Below are positions 12,401-26,641 of a stretch of DNA of 64,000 nt, in pieces. A program made the position numbers and the translations under genes. The first letter of the stretch is position 1. Every line of letters starts with the position of its first letter. A model generated the notes under the pieces. The model saw nothing but the letters and a program-made list of their open reading frames with translations. It made no database searches and was not told where the DNA came from. This stretch comes from Lucifuga dentata (taxonomy: Eukaryota > Chordata > Actinopteri > Ophidiiformes > Bythitidae), in NCBI GenBank assembly GCA_014773175.1, contig VXCM01003130.1:90619-154618 (forward strand), given 5' to 3'.

Positions 12401-15400
12401 TTTCAGTTTAATGCTAAAGAGTTTCAGCCCAAAGATACTGTCTGCCTGACTACATTATGCAGTTTGAGTCACATTTATTCATTGGCTTCACCTAAGGAAG
12501 TCATTTTTTTTCTAATCATCAAATTTGAAGCCCACCAGTGGAGTCTGTGATGAATATCGGATGATTCCAATTAGCACCTGTATCATCGGTGTGATCCTGA
12601 TGTATGTGTGTTTGGAAATATGTGTGTGTAGCTGCACAGTTGGTTGCTCGAGGCCACGGTGTGTTCATGTGAGACAGTGCTATAATAAGCCCACAGAGTG
12701 AAATCCTACCTTGCGTGTTATTTATACCGTCTTTGAGATCCTGTATGCCTCTAGAAAAACCCTACAGATCTCATGGGCAGATTTGTAAAAACACACATGC
12801 ACAAACATACACTTATGCATAGAGTCAATAGAGTCCATGTAATCCTTCTTTAACTTCAGCTTATTTAATATTTGGTCCATTGTGTGTGTGTTTGTGTGAA
12901 ATGTTGGCTCTCTCCAGCTTACGTCTGATTTCGTCATATGTCTTCATATGTCTTCAGTTTTCCTTGCGAAGGTTACAGCTTCTCCTGCATGTCCCTACTG
13001 CACCACATTGCCAGCAATGCATTGGTGTCTTGTTTTGTTCGTGCTGATGTTGAAGTGCTACTAATCGCTGCTGCTAGTTGTCAAAAATGGCGGCTCAGGA
13101 AACAACAACTGCCATATCCTGCATCCTGGCCTGTGATTTCTTGGTTCCTTGGTGAAGTTTTTGGAATGTCTTTGCATCCTTGCAGTGAGTGTGGGAAAGC
13201 TCTCACCAGCTCTGCCCCATGTTCCCAGGGTTATGCTAATAATGAGTTACATGTCAAGAAATGCTTCATATGAAATTGCTTCATATTTAAGGACTTAGAG
13301 AATTATCAAAGTGTGGGTAGGTTTGGTAAATATTAGGCAACTCAAAGCTTGAGTGAGGTTAGGGACAACTGCAGGTACAATGGACAGAATTGATTTTTAA
13401 AAAATCACAGTACCTACAAAATTTCACACTAAATAAGCGGCGCGATAATTGAAGCTCATTCATAAAGCTTCTCTTATGTTGATCAGTGCATCTGTGCACA
13501 TTAAGATTTGTTGCAAGGTGTGTCAGGTAAAAGCGTGTTAATCTGCTTCTTAATATTTACGAGCTACGCTTTATACTGTTACATCTGGTGTCATAGTGAC
13601 ATTGACATGTTAAATTGGTAAAGGAAACATAAATGTTCTGCTTTAGAGCTCATTGTCACAAAGTTAAGAGATAGATCCACACACTGCTCTGTGTTTTATG
13701 AATTACTCCCTTTGTCATTAGAATCCTCTTAGGAACGATGGTTTAAGGACAAACCAGCAGATTAACACACAAGAAAAAAACAAAGCACGAATTAACGCCA
13801 GACTGAACACAGAATGAGCCACCACCAAAGCAGGTGATGCTCAATGTCCTCAAATTTTTAAGTCTGGCGATATTGCTTCACTTCACCAGGGTTGCAAAAG
13901 GTCACAATGCAGCCACTGATGCAGATAATGAGTTTTTCTCTCTGACCTCATCCAACTGCTCCCTCTGTTTCCTCCCTCCCTCTGCCCTTTGGTCTGTTGC
14001 TCCATCTTTCTCCCAGCTGTCTCTCTCCATCGATCTCCTTTGTCTTTCTATCTCTCTCCATCTTCTTCAAACTCTGTCTCCATCCATTTTCTGTTTCTCC
14101 ATCTTCTTACTTCCACCATTCCTGCCTTCCACATCTTACCCTTTGTTCATCCATTTACCCCTCCGTGAATCCCATCACTCACTTCCCATCTAACTGACTG
14201 ACAGGCAGATTCACACACCCTGAGGAGGCCATGTAACCCCTGTGCTGATGGTGAGCAGGTATGAGTGTGTACCAACAGCGTAGCAGTGCTCAGCGAAGTG
14301 AACTGAAGCTTGATCAGGTACCAGGAGTCTCGCTGGAGGAAAGCTAAGCAAGTCATGCTACTGGTGTGTGACGAGTCAGATTCAAAAAGACATGTTACAA
14401 AGTCACAAGGCTGCCCACGGTTTGTACCAGCTATTATATTTTTTTAGTCTCAACTTATATTTAAGTCTTTTTGAAGACCTTCTGTAAGTATTTGAGGCAT
14501 TAAGTCTCTGTCACTGACTGTTTTCTACAAAGAACTGTCAGGACATTTACGAGCATGATTAGCATTTCTAAGCATGGTGCTGAAATATGAAGTGACACAA
14601 GCTGTACAATGTTTCTTCAAGTTTGTTTGTTGTGCCTCATGTGCACTGTTATGCTATTTTGCTCTTAATTTGCAAGAGTAGTGAGTTATGTATCCATTGA
14701 CCTTTTCATCTGCATTACATTTTCTTGTGAAAAAAGATTGTTATTAACTCTAGGGAACTTAAAGATCCCACCACTCAAAAGTGTTATTCTACTGGTTTTG
14801 TCCCACAGAGAAATGTTTTTCTTTTCTCATAATGAAATCTGAGTGAGTTGTGTGCGTGTTTGAGAAGGATTTGAGACGTCATAAATCAGTGGAAGCTGGT
14901 TCAGAACATGCAGACTTGAAACACGATTAGAATCCCCTTGATGTCTTCTTTTAAATTACATGTGTTTGTGTGGCTTTTTTAAAGGACTATACCATCCATT
15001 TTGCATGTTTGAGCCCAAAATATTCAATTTTCGTACATGTTACGTTGCTGACAATCATTTCCCAAAGGATAAAATTTCAGCTGTATTTCAGCTTTCCTGA
15101 TATTTTACAAAATCTCTTAATCTTTCAAAATCAAATATTCAAGTGATACACCCACCTTAAAAATCAATGTTTTGCTTGCTAATAGTTCAAACTATAGTAG
15201 TAACAATAGTTCAAAAACTTCAAAAAAACCTGAATATGGTTCACCTACCTGAATAATGGATTACTTATCCCAAGAATGTTTCAAGTAACAACAAGTTGAT
15301 TTTAATAGCGTACCAGAATGAACTGAAACCAANCCAAGAATGTTTCAAGTAACAACAAGTTGATTTTAATAGCGTACCAGAATGAACTGAAACCAATGGC

Positions 15401-15757
15401 AATCTGGAAGGTAGGAACATTTTTTTTTAACTCACTGTTCTAGTAGTATCCTTTGGGAAATGATTGTCAGTAACGTTACGTGTATGAAAATTGAATATAT
15501 CAGGCTCAAACATGCAAAATGGATGGTGTGGTCCTTTAAACTCATTCAGATCAGACTGTAAGATTGACATGTACAATAAGCACAAAAGTAAAGGCTTAAG
15601 ACATAATGAAATAAAATGGCACAGATGTTCAAAGTTATTGGATATTTATCAATTTATTCCCTGCCTTAACATCATTACACTTATTCATCATTGTCTCTTA
15701 AAATCGTCTTTTATCTGGTCGACAGTCAGGGGATCATTCCTGACTGGGATCATTATA

Positions 15758-15800
<43 letters not shown>

Positions 15801-16725
15801 ATATGTGTATAGATGTAAGAGTTATTGCATGCTGTGTGTGTGTTACCAGTGCAGGTGAATGTGTATGTGTGCATGTGTAGAGGTATCAGATATCTGTGTG
15901 TGAGGGGTGTGTGGTTTTACATGAAAGGTAAGGGGGTGTTTAAAAGAAGGAGAGAAAGGACAAAAGGGAGAAAAGGAGACAGGAAATGAAAGAGCTAATG
16001 GCGGATGTAGAATAGGGCTTATTATGAGACTATTGAAGGTATTTTTTAAATATCTTTTTATGTTTTACCTCAAAAGCATATTTTTGTGGCTCACAACTCC
16101 ATGTTCAGCCTCATTTTGTATTTACATTTATCTTCATTAACCAGTGATGTTTTTCTCCCTGCAGTTACGCTTTTTCGTGTCACATAATAGTATTCAACTG
16201 TGATTTAATTTTGTTTTTATTTTATTTTCTGTCATACCGTTTTCAAATCACAGCCATAATACCCCTGCTGATATCAGTATTTAGCTCCTGACAGTCCTGA
16301 GGCTTCTAGATTTCCAGTGCCTCTCGCCCCTGGGTTTTTGCATAACTACAGGCATAGAGGAAGTCTTGCTCCAGTCATTTGGAAGTGCAGCTCCCTGCAG
16401 AAAGGCTCATTGGCCTGCAAACTCATGGAAACTGTTCCAATAGAATTCTGTGTTGACCTGATGTCATTTGGTCTTTTACAGAGCCTGTTTTTGGGACCCC
16501 TGCCCAGACATTTAACTCTTGGCTTATTACCATGTGTGAGCAGGCATTTACCACACTCAAATAGCATTTAGAGTGATAGAAAGGGAAAAACTTGAATTTT
16601 ATAAACGGAATAATTTCCAGCTCAAATTGAAATGAAAAGTAAAGGAGGCATTCAGAGCTATTATGTTGTATTTTTTTTTCTTTTCTTTAGTGACATGAGG
16701 GTACACAACACACTGCCATGCGAAT

Positions 16726-16779
<54 letters not shown>

Positions 16780-19700
16780 CTCCCCCGTCCACTTTGCTTT
16801 CACTCTTTTCTCTTCTAGCACTGAAAGGTTCAGCTGCCTTCCATGAACACAGGCGGAGCTTGGAACGAGCGCGGGTGAGTCTGCCACCCAACAGTTGCTG
16901 GAATCTAAACTTGCATGTTTCAAGCAAAGCAGTTCCTCAGTCATCTCTTCAGATTGTATTAATAATACATACATACAATTCCAGGTGTGACATAATTGTC
17001 GTGACTCTTGAAAAATCACATAATATATATTCATTCAGTTGAGTTCTAGATGTAATGGATATATCATATAAAAAATGAATATGATGTGATACTGGTACTT
17101 GATGGAAGGATTGACATTTATGACTGTAGAAGAAGAAAACTGCAGGTTATAGAAGGACAGAGTGTAGTGAGAATACAATAAGCATGTGGTAAAAATGAGA
17201 GAGGGAATTGATGGAAAAAAGAACATTGAGCATAAAGTGTGGAGAATATCTGAACAAGGGGAAAGAAATGAAGAAGCAGGGCGGCTTCTTACCCTCACCC
17301 TTTTCCTGCCTGCCTGCTTCTGTCTATCCCTCATTTTTCCCTCTCTCTTTCTAGACAGAAGACTATCTCAAGAGAAAGATCAGGGCTCGGCCACAGAGAT
17401 CAGAATTGATCAGGATGCACATCTTGGAGGGTGAGTGTCCCATAACGCCTCATGTCTCAAACTCAGGCTGGTCACCAAACATCCCAGGATGCTGGTAAAG
17501 AAAGGGGTCAAACACTCCATCCTTTGGTTCCTATGTGTTTCCAGAGATCTCGGTGGAGCCTTCGCTGCAGGCCAAGCAGCTGCAGCTGAAGAGAGCGCGA
17601 CTTGCTGATGATTTGAATGATAAGATCTCCCACCGGCCTGGGCCCATGGAGCTGATCCACAAAAACATCCTGCCTGTTCACTCCAGCATTAAACAGGCCA
17701 TTATAGGTAAATGCCGCCATTACATCAGAATAATAATACTAAAAACAGCCAGCGGTGGCGTCTCCCATGGCTGAACATTAAACCTCAATGAGTTATGAGC
17801 ACCAGCTGAGGTTTGGCTCTAGCAACCAAGTATCAAAAACTTACTGATTTAGTCAAGATTTTTAATCCAGTTTGATCAGATATTTCATGATTTTAATGAT
17901 ACATTTTATGATTTTGTACTTATTTAGGCTGAAGGTTATCGGTTTTTCTATGTAGATATCTTTAAACGCTGGTGCATTTGTGAAGTTTAGCTTATTTTAT
18001 TGAATGAAGAAAAATGCAATATAGTGTATATAAAAATACTGTTTTGGTGTTTTGGTACCAAAATTCATCATATTGGCACTGATCTTAATTACTAAAAAAA
18101 AACAAAAAAACATAACCCTCTATTACCAATCCTGTGCTACGGAATAATTTCTGATCCACTTTACCCTTTTATTATTTTGAATAAAATGTGACACTTCCTC
18201 TTAAGGACTTTATTCCGAAAATAAGCTTTTATATTACAGGTAAAGTAATGAGTATTTAAAGTCAAATTCACAGTTTAAGTTTATTATGTTAGTATAATGA
18301 ACAGATTTTTAATAGAATTTGTGTGTTCAGTTTAAATGCAGAGATCATCTTTCTAAAATGTTTGATAGCCCAAAGAATTTCTCCATGAGAGTGAAAGCAG
18401 AAGTGAAATTGTTGTCTTTGTCCCTCTTTAGTCAATTTCTTTAATCAATTTAAATCAGTTTCTCTAAAGTTATGTGCAAATAATCTGCAATTTTAAATCT
18501 GTTTTTAGGCATTTTGTTTTGGGCTTGAATTGACAAAAATGGTCCTCATTCGATAAATATGTGCTTTTTATTTATTTATTTTACCCTAATGAACTGTTAT
18601 TGCCATCCTCAACCAAATCAGCAAGACTGTGATCGATTGCCTGCAGAATTACTTCTGATTGGTGGGATAATTCCTGACTGATGAAGCTGATCTCCGGCTC
18701 TTTTGACTTGAATTCTAACAACATCAGGAGAATTGCTTTAAGAGTGCCGATGCAGTAATTTAATTAAAGTTGGCTTCAGGCTCCATCTATTTTTTACACA
18801 TCATCTGTTTACGCTTTCAACAGATCATCCAATAAACTTGCTGACCCACACTGCAGGAGGTTTATTTTATTCCAATGGTTTTCTTCACAGACCCAATGCA
18901 CACAGACCTGCTTCCTTGAAGCCCTGCATGATAAATAAAAATATAGATCCAGATAAAAATAACCTTGAAGTTCTTTGAACTGCAGTATGGATCTTATAAG
19001 TAGAAGTTCAGATTCTTAGCGGCCATATTGAAATAGCCAGAATAAATCTTAACCACTTCCTCTGTTAGAAGTCATCAGTGACACGACAGACTGGAAAACT
19101 AAGTCATACACACTCCTCTCACGCTGCCACCTGCTGCCATCATTTTCAATACTGACTATCCGTCTGTGTGTGTGTGTGAGTCACGGGACGAGCCTGAATA
19201 TAAATTTCTGTGATATATCAACACTCCCACAGTTTGTGGCTCCTGACAAGATGCCACCTCCTCCAGATTTCATGAACATATTGATATTCCTTCTCAGATG
19301 CCTCAATTGTCCTCATCACACACATACACAGATGGCTGGTGACACACTTGACTTGTATGTTTAAATACATCAACATTCAAGACCAACCAAGGTTAAACTG
19401 GAATATCATCTGTACTGTCTGTTCCTGACACAAAGGAACGCCTTCTGTGTCGTCATGGATCTGATGAGCACCATTCAGCATGTGAAAACAACAGTATAAA
19501 AGCTATTGTGAAATTGGGAGGAGATGTGCAAAGTCAAGGCAAGTGACCTCTGTGACATCATGAAAAATACTTTGTGTTGGTGCTGAAGACTTAAAGTATA
19601 TAAACTAAAGCTACGCCCTAGAAGATGGATGCACTGAATTCTCGAGGCTTTGGGATTCATGGTTGTAGTCCTGTGAAAATACTTGTCTAAAGATGTTTTC

Positions 19701-22260
19701 TATGAGGGCGTATTAGTGCCATGCTAAAAAAAAATAAATAAAAATAAAGATATGAAATTAATCTCAAAATTACAACTTTAAAGTCACAGTTATGGGATTA
19801 TTCTCATAAAATAATGACTTTAAAGTCGTAAAGTTACGAGATTAATCTAGTAAAATAACGACTTTAAAGTCAAAGTTATGACATTAATCTCATAAAGTAA
19901 CGACTTTAAAGTCGTTACTTTATGAGATTAATCTTGTATCATTATTATTATTTGTTTTAATTGCTATGCCATATGGCTTTAGTTTTTTATACGAGTTCAA
20001 ATGCCACAATGCACTGATATTGTACTGGCGACTCCGGAGATGCTGATCATAGTTCCACTCCTTCAGGTCAATCATTATAATCCTTATAGTCTCCTGAGAA
20101 ACAACATAGCCTCCACACAGATGTAACCATCGACATCCTTGGAATCAACCACTTCCTGCAATTTCAGATTGAATAAACGACCCAATTTCTCCCAAGTCTG
20201 TCTGTTATTTCCTCCTAAATAAGTTTAATTTTCTGCACAACCGCTGCAGTGTCCAAATACTGATGCTGATGTGCCAAAACAGCCAGGATTTCCTTATTGG
20301 TAAACCCACACTAAAGTAACATTTTACTAAATCCTCCATTTCACCCGAACAGTGATGAAGCTGCCTGCAGCTAGCCTTACATCATCATAAATTACAATTT
20401 TATTGTCATAATTTTTCGACATTAATCTCACAGTTATAATTTTAAAGTCGTAAATTTATGAGATTAATCTCATAACTATGACTTTAAAGTCGTTATTTTA
20501 CAAGATTAATCTCGTAACTTTATGACTTTAAAGTCATAATTTTGAGATTAATCTCATATCCTTATTTATTTTTAAATTTTCTTTTTTAGCATGGCACTAA
20601 TATGCCGTCATAGTTTTCATACCTGTAATCTGTTTGCTCTGGTTCAAATCAGGGACTAAATTATTGCAATGTTGCATTTATTGCTTGATTTAGTTCTGTT
20701 TGGAAAAAAAAATTTGCTTCCCCAAAGGTGGAAGTGAACCCTAGTCGAGGTTGAACCAGACCAAACCACATAAGTGTGAAAAACACCAACAGGAAGTAAT
20801 GCTGTTGTAGAGCTGAGTTTCTCAGATATTGCATGTCTCCTTCTTCAGCCACAAAAAGGTTTTATATACGGTTATCACATGCTAAATTGTTCTCACTAAG
20901 ACCCTATTCTCTAATTAGGATAAATACAGTACATACTACTTGAAGAGCTTGGACTCTCTCTGCAGTGTGTGTGTGTGTGTGTGTGTATACACTGCAGATC
21001 TCTCTTTTTTTGTCTTTTACTCACCGAGTTGTGTTGCATTTTGATCCAACAATAAAAGTCAAAGGAAAGCAGTAGCAATATCTACCAAAAGGAATTTGTT
21101 GACAGAATACACACTGCTTACATATTGCTGCTGTCAATCATCCAGCAGGTGATTTTTTGGGGGGAAATGCTGTTGTTGTTTGACATGAGATGATGAGATC
21201 AGAGACACTGGGTCCAGCTGGTTGATTGATATGTGAAGGGATGAAAGCTGAGATTCAATAAGGCGCAGCATCCGCGGATTATCTGTCTTTGTCAGCAGGA
21301 TACAATAAAATTCAATTGTATTAGCACCAGTTGCTGTAGGTACACTGGGAATGCTAGTGTTACATACAGCTGACATACAGAGGAGCAAACATACAAGGCG
21401 GACACACACACACAAACACTGGCACACTGCACAGCACAGCGGTAGGGACGTCATCACATTATTGGATCAGAAGGTATTTAATCAGCCCCATGTTGTCTCT
21501 TCATCATCGCCTGCTGATGGTGAATTAATGGCCAGCGGTGTGTTTTAGAAAGCTCTCTGCTCAGCCCGTACCAGCTCCTGTAACTGTATCCGCCAATAAT
21601 AGACCATCTCCATGCTCGTCCAGGGAGATCCCCACAGGTAACTTAATGTCTACATTCCCTAGATTACTCTGAGATCCACATAATAATGAATATGTGGTAA
21701 TCCGAAGGGAAAAATTACCATGACTTGATATTCAGATGATGGACTGATAGTCTATCTCCAAAGACCACATCTGAATCTAGGGATCATCAGTCTTTGTAGA
21801 TCTAGATACAGTTCACTCCTTCCATCTAGCCTTTTGAAGACTTAAATAACTTCATGTCTATTGAATTATTACCATTACACACTTCTGCTTTCACATGCGT
21901 TCTTTTATTTAAATGTGTGTGTCTTTAAGAGCCTTTATATTCAATTTTAAAGATAGCTAAACCATGTGTATTCATAATTTAACACTTCTAAACTCTCCAG
22001 CTTTATTGAATTTTCGCCTATTTGGGATACTCAAATGGATAAACTTCTAACAGAAGAGCTGTGAGGCTGAAATGCATTTATGAAGGATAATTTGAAAGGC
22101 AGCATCTTGTAGTTTGTGAAAATGTCATTGACACCAATCTCAAAAAAAAAAAAAAAAAAAATCCCATTTATCTCATAGTGCAATTTGACTCGGTTCCAGA
22201 TAATGATCTACGTAGATTTGGTGGAGTAAAAAATTATATTAATGCAGTTGCTGTAGAGTT

Positions 22261-22291
<31 letters not shown>

Positions 22292-23019
22292 CCAAAGAAA
22301 CACAAATGAGTAGTTGAGATGATACTGATTCAGGAGCTTGCAAAAGTTGATGCATATTTAATCGTCAGAAAAATATTATGTTTAATATAGTCATTACATT
22401 CTCTTTATGTTAATATATTAATGGAAGAATTCACACCTGAGGTAATTTATTAAAAAAAAAAAAAAAAATCATGATAACTTAATCATCATGATTATTTAAG
22501 CTCATTCATTTGTTTCCCTTAAGCTTAAGTTAATCAGCACATTATTGTCCCATGCGAGATTATATTTACCCTTATGGATATGTTAAATTTTTCTGTTTTT
22601 TATGAATTCCTCATTTTATCTAAACATGTTTGGCGTTAGTGGAGGTATGCCCTTCTAGTTCTGGTTTTAGCTTACTGTGTAGACAAGTAGATAAATATCA
22701 TCCAGTCAAGAGTGTATTCAAATTTACTTGAGTCTCCAAAGGTAATTATTGGACCATTTCTATCCTTCTCCTGAGGCTTAAAAATAAGCTTAACAGAGCC
22801 TGGAAAAATCATTTTCTTCTTTTAGTTGCTTTTTATGTACTTTACCTGTTTTGATTGTTTGTTTGTTTTTTGTTTTTTTAATCTTATTCAACTTTGTCTT
22901 TTCTTGTCTGGAAAGTACATATGATCAGGATCACAGAGGTCTGGCACAAACAGCAGTATGCATAAAGTGTGTGTGTATATATACAGTACATACATACATA
23001 CATATATATATATATATAN

Positions 23020-23072
<53 letters not shown>

Positions 23073-26000
23073 TATGTATCATCATGGAAACAACATGCAT
23101 GCTGACAGAAAAAAGCATTTTAGCACAGGTTTCTCTGCAGCGATCACATTACCAGCAGTGATATATGTACTGATTGACAGTTGTAGTGTAGACTAGTAGT
23201 GACAAAGCTTGCTGTGTGCTAACTTTACACAGTCAGGCACAAACACACACACACACATAGGGGTGTGTCTGCTGGTACTTGCAAAGGAGGAAGTGGTGAT
23301 CTGTTGGGATGCTCGCAGGGATTTGCTTCTTTGGCAGCGCTGCAAGCTTGAAGTCTAGGGAGAATCCACAAGCTTTACACCTGTAAATGCTAATGGTGAG
23401 AGCTTCATGTCACTTTAGGGATGTTGTTGAATTAAAAATAGTCTTGAAATTGGATGTCTGTCTTACATATATTTAATAACTCTAGCCAGATCTCTTCAAA
23501 GAATGGAGAGGAATAATTGATTTATACAGAAAAAAAAAGGAGAAAGGAGGATAACAGCGATGCTGTTGTTGGAAAATATTTAATATAAGGAGTGATGCAT
23601 AAAGAGCAGATTGTTAGGAAACAGGGACCTCACAAAATAATAGACAGGATCCACGTGATACAGCACTGTGAAAGTGGAAAGAACAATCAGTCAGGATTTT
23701 CTGCTACAGATGTACACGAGCAGACAGACACACAGGAAGCAGAAATGTTTCACACCATATGTCAGCGTGTGTCTGTGCATATGTGAGAAAGGGATGGTGT
23801 GAACGTGGGAGAGAGTGAGAGTGGAACAAGTTCATCATGTGTTCATCGCACACACACTCCCATCTCTTTCTCGCATGTGACAAAACTAAATTTAGTCCTG
23901 CACTACTTGAAGTAATGTTCATGTTTCCTAAATATCCATGTCTGATTTTCTCTCTCTCCTAATTCCATTCTTCCCTCTCAGAGACGCACTTTCCAAAGGC
24001 CTCAGGTGATAACTCCTCATTTGACGAGGACAGTAATGACAGTCTGTCTCCAGAGCAGCCAGCGGGCCAGGAGTCTCCTCTGGGTCTGGGACCTCTTCCC
24101 TCACCCACAGATACACTACCAGGAAGCAGCATTCCATCACCCACACAGGTATAATCCCACCGCAAAGAGAGTGACACGGTTTGACGAGCATTAGCCTCTG
24201 TGCTGCCACAAAGGCTAGTCTCCCAGTGCCGTTTATGTCAGGCTCCTGTTGGAGGATTTCCCGGCTTCAAACAAACACATTTGTGTTGAGTTGTGTGAAT
24301 GGTGGAGCTCAGGGTGTATTTATGCAGATCAGGCAGCAAAGTGCAACCATTAATCCTTTTAACATGAAATAAGCTGCTGTTCAAAATCTGGTTTTATCAC
24401 AGCTGCAGACACAAAGAGCAATTTCTCTGGTCATACCTTCCCAAAGTTGATGAAATATTTGAAATGACACCCCATCCCTCCTCCTCCTCCCAAAAAAAAT
24501 AAATAAATAAATTAAAAAAAAAAAAAAATCATGCTTTTAGATCAGTTGACACATTTTTCTTCAGGTTGAGTAAATTGCCAAAAACTCTTAAAGGACCATA
24601 CCAGCCATTTTGCATGTTTGAGCCTAATATATTTAGTTTACATACACACAAGACAACCATTTCCCAAAGGATGAAACCATATTTCAGCTTTCCTGATATT
24701 TTGCAAAATCTCTTAATCTTTCAAAATCAAATATTCAAGTGATACACCTACCTTAAAAATCAATGTTTCACCTGCTAATAGTTACACAGCCTTATGAAGT
24801 CATGATCGTTTAAATTTTTCGATAAACGCAGGTCTTCTTTTGGGACTATATTCCCTGGTGGAGACATACATTCACTCCATGCTTTTTATTGCGCTTAAAT
24901 GCTAAAATTATGAAACTTCTAAAAAAAAACCTGAATACACATGTTGTTCGCAATGATGGATTACCTATCCCAAGAACGTTTCAAATAACAACAAGTTGAT
25001 TTTAATAGCGTACCAGAATGAACTGAAACCAATGGCGGTCTGGAAGGTAGAAAAAAACTTTTTTTGTTTAATTCACTGTTCCAGTAGTATGCTTTGGGAA
25101 ATGATTGTCAGTAACATTACATGTATGAAAATTGAACATATTAAGCTCAAACAGGCAAAATGGGCGGTATGGTTCTTAAATAGCAAATATCATAAAATTG
25201 TGTAATTGAGTTGAAACAAGGCTGTTTTCCATCGTTCCTGAAATTTAAGTAGGTTCTTTTGGAGATAAACGGTTTTTACAACAAACAGCCATATCTATCT
25301 CATGTTGAAGGTAAATTCATAACTTGAAAAGTAATTAGTATAACTGCAGCTGTCTGGTAATATAGCGTACTGCAGCCATCTTTCTTCTTGTTTGATCAAA
25401 TGCTCAGAAAAACTACAGCTTCAGTACTTTGTCCAAGTGTTGGACTCAGCTTTTAATTGTGTTTTAGTCTTTTCAAGGTTTTAGTGGCACAGTACCACAG
25501 TTTTGCCACTTTAGTGATTACTAGCTCAAAACACACTTTAATGTTTTTCTGTCAGGTTTCTCCTCCAGCTCCTCCGCTCCCATCAGTTTCCAGATCCCCC
25601 TCGTTGCTGAAGCTGACCAATGGGACGACAGCACCGCCTGCCCACAGACCGAGTGTCGCCATGCAGATCAAGGTAAGGCACTAATAATCCAGGAAAGAAA
25701 AGAATGAATTCTACTTGAATTCCCCATTAATTCCACCGTTGGAGTTCCGTTTGTGTACAGAAGTTCCTTGTGATCCTGTAACTGAATGAAAGTGTTGTAA
25801 AGTAATGTAAGGAAAATTCTAATACCAGCATCTCTACTCTCTTTAGTTCCAGCCGAAACCAAACTGTGGCCACAGACCAAAGAAACCCAAAGACAACAAG
25901 CCTAAGGTATATTCATACCATCCAATTTTGATGCAGTTTTCTCAACTAAAACGAGACAAAAAAAGCAGTACTAGTTTATTACAATCTGATTCCACATTTG

Positions 26001-26160
26001 CTGATGTGCTACCTCCCAGATCAAGAAGTTAAAGTATCATCAGTACATCCCTCCCGACCAGAAGGGAGACAAAGAGCCTCCACCTCCTCCTCAGCTGGAC
26101 TCCTCCTACACCAAAATCCTCCAGCAGCAGCAGCTCTTCCTGCAGCTCCAGATCCTCAGT

Positions 26161-26192
<32 letters not shown>

Positions 26193-26605
26193 CTACAACT
26201 ACCACACCATCCTGCCTGCACCACCCAAGTGAGTCTTTCCAGGAAAGAGGAAACTAGTCACGTGCAGATTAAATTCAGGTGGTGAACAAAAGTTAAGCCG
26301 CCAAAGTAGTTTCACGTTCTCTTGTTTTTGTTTTTTTTTTTTTAGAAATTGAGGAGTCTGTACGTTTAGTTTTTCTTGTGTTTAGTTTGGCGCTCATGAG
26401 ATGCAGACAGTGCTGTTTGAGATTCAGGGACTGATTCAGGGACTGGACAGTGTCTTTAGAGAAGAAAAAAAAACAGTCTGAGCTTTCTGTACAGCAGAAG
26501 AAATAAAGATGACATCACTGCCCTTTCAAACAACCTTTGATTGAGGCTCCAAATGCACCCGCAGAGATACCCACAGCAATACGAGGCAAGAGTATTATCT
26601 CATCN

Positions 26606-26641
<36 letters not shown>

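Larger units (their letters stand above)
6552..16818. other. mrtfa intron 2
   Basis: A 10.3 kb intron. It holds MITE copy B nested in a second MITE (7861-8967), a (GA)n tract (9385-9436), CT-rich low-complexity DNA (about 9980-10320 and 13920-14160), an A-rich tract with an n (10914-10947), MITE copy C (14979-15539), a (TA)n tract (15763-15796) and a (CT)n tract ending near exon 3. Open frames here are short and compositionally biased; I see no second gene. Confidence 0.6.
17707..23981. other. mrtfa intron 5
   Basis: A 6.3 kb intron containing the palindrome-rich element at 19701-20615 and a (TA)n(CA)n tract at 22998-23068. The stretch 18590-18860 is unique-looking, AT-rich DNA with no coding signal. 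No gene seen. Confidence 0.55.

Noticed and set aside
13834..14193. Frame with a signal-peptide-like start (MMLNVLKFLSLAILLHF)
   Set aside because: After about 40 residues it runs into CT-rich low-complexity DNA that yields Ser/Leu/Phe strings in all three frames.
16346..16571. Overlapping frames of 84 and 73 residues on both strands
   Set aside because: No motif, and no splice sites in phase with the neighbouring mrtfa exons.
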